A program made the translations under genes and the position numbers. A stretch of 62,483 bases of DNA, taken from NCBI GenBank assembly GCA_964635875.1, contig CAZWRK010000007.1, positions 1 through 62,483 on the forward strand, in the 5' to 3' direction. This document shows positions 56,923 through 62,483 of this stretch, piece by piece (the stretch's first letter is position 1; each line of letters begins with the position of its first letter). Under the pieces are notes generated by a model. It was not told where the DNA came from, searched no databases, and worked only from the letters and a program-made list of their open reading frames with translations. Source of the DNA: CAZWRK01 sp964635875. GTDB taxonomy: Bacteria; Pseudomonadota; Gammaproteobacteria; Burkholderiales; Aquaspirillaceae.

Positions 56923-59535
56923 TCATCCGCACAGATTCTGCAAGGCGATCAGCTCGCGTGCTGCGGGGAATTCTTCGGACGTTTCAGGAATGCCCGCGAG
57001 GAACGCAAGTTTGTAGATCGCGTACCCCCGAGCCAAATCCGCAGTCGGACCGCCCGCTGCGGCGAGCTTCGTTGCCGCGGTCTCGTCGACCGGCGACAAC
57101 TCGGCACCACGAACCGTCGCCAACCGCACGCGATGCGTGAGGTACGGCTCCCGGATGGAAATCGTGCTAGCACTTTTCCGCATCGTCTCGACGATCCACT
57201 GCGGAACCGCATAGGTCGGCTCACAGGCATAGCGACGGACGGTGTCGGCAAAGTCGGACTCTTTCGTCAAACGCCCGTAAATCCCAGGCAATTGTGCACG
57301 GATCAGCGGCGCCGTATCGGCAGCCTGCTTGGGCGAGAGACGACAGATGTGGTGCAAGAACGCTTCGGGCGACAACAGCGATCGCGTGTCGATCGAGGCC
57401 TTGAGCCACTGACCGACGTGGACCTTAGAGGAGCGGATACGCGGCGGCAATTCGAATACGCCGTTATGGACGCTCGAATCGAAGGCCAGCGCGCGATTAT
57501 CGGCCGGCTGCAGCTCGACGTCGGCCAGACAATAGGCCAGCTTCATCAGCTTGGCGCAGTCGGCCGGCACGTCTTCGGCAACACGGAGTTCGTACGGCAG
57601 CACGAGACCGAAGGCTTCGGCCAAGTCGGCACCGCTGATGATTCCTTCGACGCCGGCCGCCTTTTCGAGCTTACCCAGCACGTATGCAATCCGGTCGGCC
57701 GGACGGTAAACGTGCGAAATGTCGAAGAACCGCGGATCGGGGTTGTCGGCGTGCAGCGAATGGGCATCGCCGTCGACTTCCACCAGCCGGCCGATGTTGC
57801 GGTGCAGACCGCCGGCTTTGCAGAGGCCGCCGTCGTCAAGCCCGCGGCAGTAATCGCGGCGGGTTTTGGCCTTATTGCCGCAGTACGAGCAGATGTCGTG
57901 ACTGACCGAGCAGTTGTGCGAGATCAGACCGCCGAGGCTGTATGACTCATCGGTTTCGACCTCGAAGTTGTACGTCAACTGGTCGACGACCTCGCGTTGC
58001 GTGACGCCGGAAACTCGTACGGCATAAAGCCCGTCCGGGCAACGACGCAACGCGGCGGGTTTGGTGCGTAGTTGCTTCGGCGGCGCGAACTGAGCGGACT
58101 TTTCCGAATGGGCGGCAAGTGCCCATGCGTCCAAATGCGACACGTTAAGCGTGTATTCGATCCCGCTGCCGGTATAGCCGCTCGTCGGACATTTCGTGTG
58201 GTCGATCTTATAGATGCTTGCAGGAATACCGATTGACAGCAGCAGGTCACGACCCTGTAGCGCAAGTCCGCGATTAGACGTCGACCAATGTACGCCCTTC
58301 TTGTCTAACCAGCCGTCACCGTCAAGCCAGGCGCCCAGGAAGGCGAGCTTCACTTCCGGCGATGCGTTGAACATCTCCGGCGGGATCACCTTATTCTCGA
58401 CGCTGCGACCAAGATATTTGCCGAGGAATTTGCAGAGCTCGGCGGCGTAAACCAGTACAGCCAAACCGACTGCCGAATTGGATTTCGGCGCAATGTCGAC
58501 CGTAACGCCTGGATACATGCTCCGGACCAGTCCAGGCAAACGTCGCGGCAACGAGTCCGCCATATTGCACGCGAAGTTGACAGTCGTTTCGTCGCAGCTA
58601 CCTTCAGCCAAGTAGTAGCCCATGACGGCCGCCAGTCGCACATCGCCGATACCGGCGAAGTCGGCGCCGTACGACGTGATCGGACGCACAAAGAAACGAT
58701 CACCGACACCGACATGCTCGGCGTGCGTCCAACCAGCCGGCGATGTTTCAAATACCTCGGCGTCCCTGAAGTACCGCCCGGCCTTAGCCTTCACTGCAGC
58801 GGCCTCGCGAGAACCGGCAAAGACTTTGGCAAACATCGGATGGTCGGCCGTCAGTTCAAGCGGCAACGGTAAGCCGTTCATCGTGAACGTGTAGGCCGTG
58901 CCGGTGTACTTGCGGCGATTCAGTTGTTTGACGCGACGCCATTGGCCGTCGTGTGTCCATACGAAATCGCCGGTTTTTACGTCGGAAATGTTGACATAGC
59001 CGCGATCGCGTGTGAGGACCGGATAAGTCGGATCAAGTACGCACGCCATCGAAACCGGGATGTCTTTGCCGCTGGCGAGCTTTTGCAGCTCGCGATCGGC
59101 GACCAGCCCGCCGTTGCGTCGCGCAGCGGCTTCGTTGGCGTTGAGGGCGCAGATCAATTCGACCCGGGCCATCGGGACGTTGTAGAACGCCGCCTTCACA
59201 AGGCCGTAGCTGCGGGCCGGGTCTTTGTTGGCGTGATCGCGGTAGAAACGGGCAAACTTCTCGAACGTCTTGTGGAAGTCGAGCAGCACCTGTTCGCGGA
59301 ACCCGTCACCGTTGCGATTGCAGCCGAATTTCTCGGTCGCCCCCATGGCGATCAGATGGATCGGCACCTCGTCCGGAGCAAAGCTCAACGTATCGTAGAT
59401 GCGGAGAATGTCCGAGCCGGCCCGCTTTTCGAGCAGACCGCGATCGCTACCACGCAGCCGACCGTTGGCCGACTTGATGAGTGCGGCGATCGGTTCGCCG
59501 AAATCGTACGAGCTGGGAGCGATGGTCTTGAGCAT
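56923..59535 (-). CDS. prohead protease-like protein interrupted by an intein
   Basis: The precursor is 870 aa. The exteins (1-164 and 542-870, together 493 aa) contain FGCNRNGDGFREQ (70-82), DHANKDPARSYGLV (100-113) and, across the splice point, IPVSMA joined to CSVSHD, followed by CSYCGNKA and a RFFDISHVYRPADR segment. The pattern of a His in a loop before GLV and a Ser in a late strand recalls HK97-type (S78) prohead proteases, so I favour a maturation protease; catalytic residues are not proven. It precedes the scaffold-like and capsid genes. The start overlaps nothing and follows the 312-aa gene closely. Confidence 0.65.
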   Translation of the reverse strand: MLKTIAPSSYDFGEPIAALIKSANGRLRGSDRGLLEKRAGSDILRIYDTLSFAPDEVPIHLIAMGATEKFGCNRNGDGFREQVLLDFHKTFEKFARFYRDHANKDPARSYGLVKAAFYNVPMARVELICALNANEAAARRNGGLVADRELQKLASGKDIPVSMACVLDPTYPVLTRDRGYVNISDVKTGDFVWTHDGQWRRVKQLNRRKYTGTAYTFTMNGLPLPLELTADHPMFAKVFAGSREAAAVKAKAGRYFRDAEVFETSPAGWTHAEHVGVGDRFFVRPITSYGADFAGIGDVRLAAVMGYYLAEGSCDETTVNFACNMADSLPRRLPGLVRSMYPGVTVDIAPKSNSAVGLAVLVYAAELCKFLGKYLGRSVENKVIPPEMFNASPEVKLAFLGAWLDGDGWLDKKGVHWSTSNRGLALQGRDLLLSIGIPASIYKIDHTKCPTSGYTGSGIEYTLNVSHLDAWALAAHSEKSAQFAPPKQLRTKPAALRRCPDGLYAVRVSGVTQREVVDQLTYNFEVETDESYSLGGLISHNCSVSHDICSYCGNKAKTRRDYCRGLDDGGLCKAGGLHRNIGRLVEVDGDAHSLHADNPDPRFFDISHVYRPADRIAYVLGKLEKAAGVEGIISGADLAEAFGLVLPYELRVAEDVPADCAKLMKLAYCLADVELQPADNRALAFDSSVHNGVFELPPRIRSSKVHVGQWLKASIDTRSLLSPEAFLHHICRLSPKQAADTAPLIRAQLPGIYGRLTKESDFADTVRRYACEPTYAVPQWIVETMRKSASTISIREPYLTHRVRLATVRGAELSPVDETAATKLAAAGGPTADLARGYAIYKLAFLAGIPETSEEFPAARELIALQNLCG
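57913..59043 (-). mobile_element. intein with LAGLIDADG homing endonuclease
   Basis: Residues 165-541 of the 870-aa precursor form a 377-aa intein. It starts with Cys165 (CVLDPTYPVLTRD), has the block-B-like LTADHPMF, LAGLIDADG-type motifs GYYLAEGS and FLGAWLDGDGW, and ends with GGLISHN before Cys+1. Penultimate His and final Asn are present, so splicing is expected to work. Removal joins PVSMA to CSVSHD, restoring a continuous conserved motif. Confidence 0.9.
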
Positions 59536-59536
59536 G

Positions 59537-60460
59537 TTAGCCGCCGCGGAGTTTTTGGATCAGATGCTGGATACCTTGGCCGACAACTGCACCACCGAAC
59601 CCGCCCATAGCTCCGCCGATGAGTCGACTGGAAGCGCGGACGCCGTTACCGACGACTGTCCCGTTCGCATTACCGGCGATACCGCGGTAGGCATTGAATG
59701 GATTTTGGCGTATCGCAAAAGGATTGGGACGGCCGCCTACACCACGACGTTGTCCGGTAAGGAAGTTGCCGAAACCGCCGCCAAGACGGGAGCCGACGGC
59801 TTGCCCGTAAAGTGCACCGGCCGCAGACGCGACCGGCGTGTCGGCCAGTGATTGGCGGACGCCGCTATCAAGCGGCGCCGCCAGCAACCCTAGCGTCTCC
59901 AGCGGAGTATCGACCGGACCGCTGTCAGGATTGAGCATGACCCGTAACGCCGGCGGGGCGTAATCCGAATTCAGCGCGTTTCCGACAGCGCTACGATGTG
60001 GCGAGTCGGCAGGCTGTGTCGGTACCTTACCGCCGCCGGTCTGCGACAGCGCTCGCGCGCGAACAGCTTGTGAATGTTCGCCCAGCTCCTTCTGGATTTG
60101 CTCTTCGGTCGTCAGTGCGTTGGCTTTCGGCAAATGTTCTGCCAGCAATGTCCCGGCGCCGCCGGCCAATCCGCCGAGCAGGGCACCGCGACCGATCCCG
60201 CCGCCGTAGTTGCGTTCTTCTTCGGGACGCCCGAATTCGCGGACGGCGCCGACCAAACCGCCGATACCGCTGCCGATCAACGCGTTGCGCGCGGTGTGCC
60301 CCAGCGTCCCCGTTGGATTAACGAGTTCGTTGAGGAAACCGGGCAACTTGGCTTCTTTGACCAGCTCGCCGGCAGCGAACGAAACCTCCGCGGTTTTCAC
60401 CAGGAGGTCCACAGCTTCAGCAGCCGACATTTCCGCCGGATTAAATGACGCTTTGGACAC
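59537..60460 (-). CDS. glycine-zipper head-locus protein
   Basis: The product is 307 aa from a GTG at 60460 (GAGGGTG upstream); an ATG at 60430 is the alternative. It has an N-terminal helix with LLVKTAEVSFAAGELVKEAK, then Gly-rich helices (GGGIGRGALLGGLAGGAG; IGGAMGGFGGAVVGQG). Glycine zippers of this type insert in or pack against membranes, or form ejected internal proteins. Its place between the protease-like gene and the upstream head gene is unusual. Function is unknown. Confidence 0.6.
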   Translation of the reverse strand: MSKASFNPAEMSAAEAVDLLVKTAEVSFAAGELVKEAKLPGFLNELVNPTGTLGHTARNALIGSGIGGLVGAVREFGRPEEERNYGGGIGRGALLGGLAGGAGTLLAEHLPKANALTTEEQIQKELGEHSQAVRARALSQTGGGKVPTQPADSPHRSAVGNALNSDYAPPALRVMLNPDSGPVDTPLETLGLLAAPLDSGVRQSLADTPVASAAGALYGQAVGSRLGGGFGNFLTGQRRGVGGRPNPFAIRQNPFNAYRGIAGNANGTVVGNGVRASSRLIGGAMGGFGGAVVGQGIQHLIQKLRGG

Positions 60461-61766
60461 TGGCACCACCCTCACGCTGTTTGAGTTTCTGCTCCATGCC
60501 GAGCGCTTGATCGAGCTCGAAGTTGCTCAGCTGACCCTGGGCCAGCCGCTGCCGGAGCATCGTTTGCAGGATCGCCCGCTGGTCGACGCTCCGCGGCGAC
60601 AAGTTGGCGATGTCGTTGAACGCCGCCAGCGTCTCGTGCTGGGGATACCCGCTGATGACCGGATCGTTGACCATCAGGTCGTGCAACGTGGCTTGCGACC
60701 GGATGTTCTTGAGCATGGCCTCGTGGTTCGGATCCGTCAGCTCCGCTACCGTGTCGTTCTTCAGGCTGTCGTCGGCAACCGGGCCGAGCTTGCCGCTCAC
60801 ACCCGTGATCGCGTCTTTGGCCGCACCGCCCAAGATCATTTGGGTGAACGGATTCCAGACGAAGCTCCCGCGCTTAGTCGAGGACGGTTCGTCCAAGACC
60901 GATTTCGACGCGGGAGCGTGCACGAAAGGGCGGTGCACGGCCTCCACAGCCGCGCCGATTTTTTCTTCGAGGGTTTCGAAATCGCTCTGCAACTGCACGT
61001 ACGTCTTCATGGCCTCGGCCAGCTTCCGCATCAGGCGGAACGGTTCGGCGTGCATGTCGATGCGTTGCGGGACGATGCCCGCGTGCTTCTTGAGCGTGGG
61101 GTAGAGTTCCTGCAGATGGTCGCAGGCCTTGGCGATCTGCGGACCGTCGAGCAGCTCGGCCGTTTCCCGGACGTAGGCGAACTTCAGGCAGCCGGGCTGC
61201 CGGAAGTATTCGCGAAGTTCGTAGAGCAGACCGGCCGCCTTGTCGAAGGCGTTGGAAGCGACGCGGCGAGCTTCGTCGACGTCTTTGCGACCACGTTCGA
61301 CGAGCCGGGCCGTCTTCTTCAGCTCGGCAAACGGTGCGGCGGGCCGCGGCGGCGGTTTCTCGACGGAGAAGTCGACCTGCCGTGCCAGGGCGGCCAGCTT
61401 CTTGTTGTGTCGATCGATGATGCCGTCGGGGCTGATCCCGTAATCGAGCGAGACGGCGGTTTCGTGGTGCAGCTCGGCCGCCGTCTTCACGTGCTTCGGA
61501 AAGAGGGCTTCCATGACGTGGTCGGCGTCGGCGAGCGTGAACTCGGCCGACTTGTCGAACAAGTCGTCGCTGCCTTCCCGCTGCCGGGTCGTGCTGCCCG
61601 TGTTGTACGCGTGGACCAGGACTTTGATGTAGCCTGGGCGCAGCTGGTAATCCCCGGCCACCTTGATGATGGCTTCGTTCGGGGTCTTTCCGGTTTCCAC
61701 CAACTCAGCGACCTTATCCATGGCCCGCATGATTTGGTGTTCGGCATCCTTGCCTAAAGTGCTCAT
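60441..61766 (-). CDS. head-locus hypothetical protein
   Basis: The 441-aa product is largely helical and charged, with a central region containing ARLVERGRKDVDEARRVASN and a C-terminal helix (LSNFELDQALGMEQKLKQRE). The start overlaps the upstream stop (ATGA). Neither portal nor terminase motifs were recognised. It could be an internal head protein. Confidence 0.65.
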   Translation of the reverse strand: MSTLGKDAEHQIMRAMDKVAELVETGKTPNEAIIKVAGDYQLRPGYIKVLVHAYNTGSTTRQREGSDDLFDKSAEFTLADADHVMEALFPKHVKTAAELHHETAVSLDYGISPDGIIDRHNKKLAALARQVDFSVEKPPPRPAAPFAELKKTARLVERGRKDVDEARRVASNAFDKAAGLLYELREYFRQPGCLKFAYVRETAELLDGPQIAKACDHLQELYPTLKKHAGIVPQRIDMHAEPFRLMRKLAEAMKTYVQLQSDFETLEEKIGAAVEAVHRPFVHAPASKSVLDEPSSTKRGSFVWNPFTQMILGGAAKDAITGVSGKLGPVADDSLKNDTVAELTDPNHEAMLKNIRSQATLHDLMVNDPVISGYPQHETLAAFNDIANLSPRSVDQRAILQTMLRQRLAQGQLSNFELDQALGMEQKLKQREGGASVQSVI

Positions 61767-62483
61767 CGGGTCTCCTCTGCTGCCTGGGCAATCGCCGGCG
61801 GCGGTGGGAATTGCATACTCAGCAACATGTCGGCATACGGCAGATCGGCACCAACGGCGACCGTCATGAGCTCGTCGGTATTGAGCTCCACGGCGGAGTT
61901 GTCGTACTTCTCCAGCAGGCCCGAGAGCGGACGGTCTTCGCTGATGACCTGGAACGGAATCAACTCCATCGCCTTTTGGATGTTGTCGATGATCTGATCC
62001 TTGGCCTGCCCCTGCGATTCGGTCGTCCGCTCAATCTCGACATACTTCACAAATGCGCCGATCAAGTCCAGATTGGTTTCGGAGTTGATCGGTACCGTAA
62101 TGGCCGCTACGGCGGCCTTGTGCTTCATGACATTGAGCGCCGCGTCCTGGAAAAACGAGGCGGCGTCGGCCGGTGTGTTGGCCCAAGTGGCATTGATCAG
62201 GCGGCTCGAAACGGCGTCGATTACGTATGGTCCGCCGAAGTAGCCAAACATCTTCCAAAGCAGATCGTGCTGGCGTTCGTGCAAACCGCGGTAGATAGCT
62301 TCGCCGAAGACGGCGTGCAGGATGTAATCGCGGAAGTCGAGCTTCTCGCGGACGTCGAAGAACGTGTCGTGATAGCACTTGATGATGTCGGGTGTGCAAC
62401 CGAGCCGCGCGGCAATCTCCATATCGGACTCACGGGCCAGCAGCCGGGCTTCCTCGGCGGTCCCCTGCTGACGCTGCACAAGG
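61763..62483 (-). CDS. hypothetical protein, 5' end beyond window
   Basis: At least 238 aa are visible and the frame stays open to the window edge, so the gene is truncated here. The visible N-part has ARESDMEIAARLGCTPDIIK, which looks like a helix-turn-helix. The remainder is helical. A small-terminase-like or DNA-binding role is possible from the HTH and from its place upstream of the head genes, but this is uncertain. Confidence 0.6.
   Translation of the reverse strand, partial: LVQRQQGTAEEARLLARESDMEIAARLGCTPDIIKCYHDTFFDVREKLDFRDYILHAVFGEAIYRGLHERQHDLLWKMFGYFGGPYVIDAVSSRLINATWANTPADAASFFQDAALNVMKHKAAVAAITVPINSETNLDLIGAFVKYVEIERTTESQGQAKDQIIDNIQKAMELIPFQVISEDRPLSGLLEKYDNSAVELNTDELMTVAVGADLPYADMLLSMQFPPPPAIAQAAEETR

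Noticed and set aside
61763..62483. Terminase or portal call for the edge gene
   Set aside because: No Walker motif or portal signature is visible in the truncated sequence; the HTH-like segment alone is not enough.

Overview
The window reads as the virion-morphogenesis part of a large, GC-rich, contractile-tailed (myovirus-type) bacteriophage or prophage. A tail sheath, tail tube, tape-measure candidate, baseplate-J protein, baseplate spike, major capsid candidate, scaffold-like protein and a prohead-protease-like protein are all present. Every gene I accept lies on the minus strand. Genes are packed end to end, and many are coupled by ATGA, GTGA, TAATG or TGATG overlaps. No stretch over about 210 bases lacks a gene. 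The host cannot be named from the sequence. No terminase or portal is visible; they would be expected upstream, beyond base 62483.

Layout in transcription order (high to low coordinates). Head, 62483-51424: an edge-truncated gene, two head-associated proteins, a protease-like protein interrupted by a 377-residue LAGLIDADG intein, a scaffold-like protein, a decoration/structural protein, the major capsid candidate (flanked by hairpins) and small head or completion proteins. Neck and tail, 51352-31053: a membrane/coiled-coil protein, zinc-knuckle miniproteins, connector candidates, sheath, tube, an 870-aa spike, a tail-assembly chaperone pair joined by a plausible -1 slippery heptamer, tape-measure candidate, hub-region proteins, a sigma-70-like factor placed inside the tail operon, a gp25-position protein and baseplate J. 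Distal virion proteins, 31053-18425: a run of large proteins, several of them paralogous (an N-terminal RxYPL/RYPF motif and a central ING-x-x-P-D-x-x-GN motif), plus a free-standing HNH endonuclease.

Surface decoration, 18428-9288: a glycosyltransferase cassette (GT9-like, GT-A/GT2-like, GT25-like) around two collagen-like fibre genes, with the GT25 gene placed directly between them. An endonuclease-VII-type HNH gene interrupts the cassette. I infer a fibre-glycosylation system. Low-coordinate end, 9125-34: small accessory genes, a tRNA-like element, and a Ycf46-like AAA+ ATPase / Ycf35-like (DUF1257) / DUF2997-like trio followed by a possible DUF3150-like protein and a SWIM-type zinc-finger protein.

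Regulation visible in sequence: several intrinsic terminators on the minus strand, a 14-nt motif (GCGYCATATYGGRT) found in three intergenic regions, a second 14-nt motif found upstream of two genes, and one sigma-70-like promoter ahead of the scaffold/capsid genes. Assignments rest on reading motifs and gene order by eye. No database search was run.
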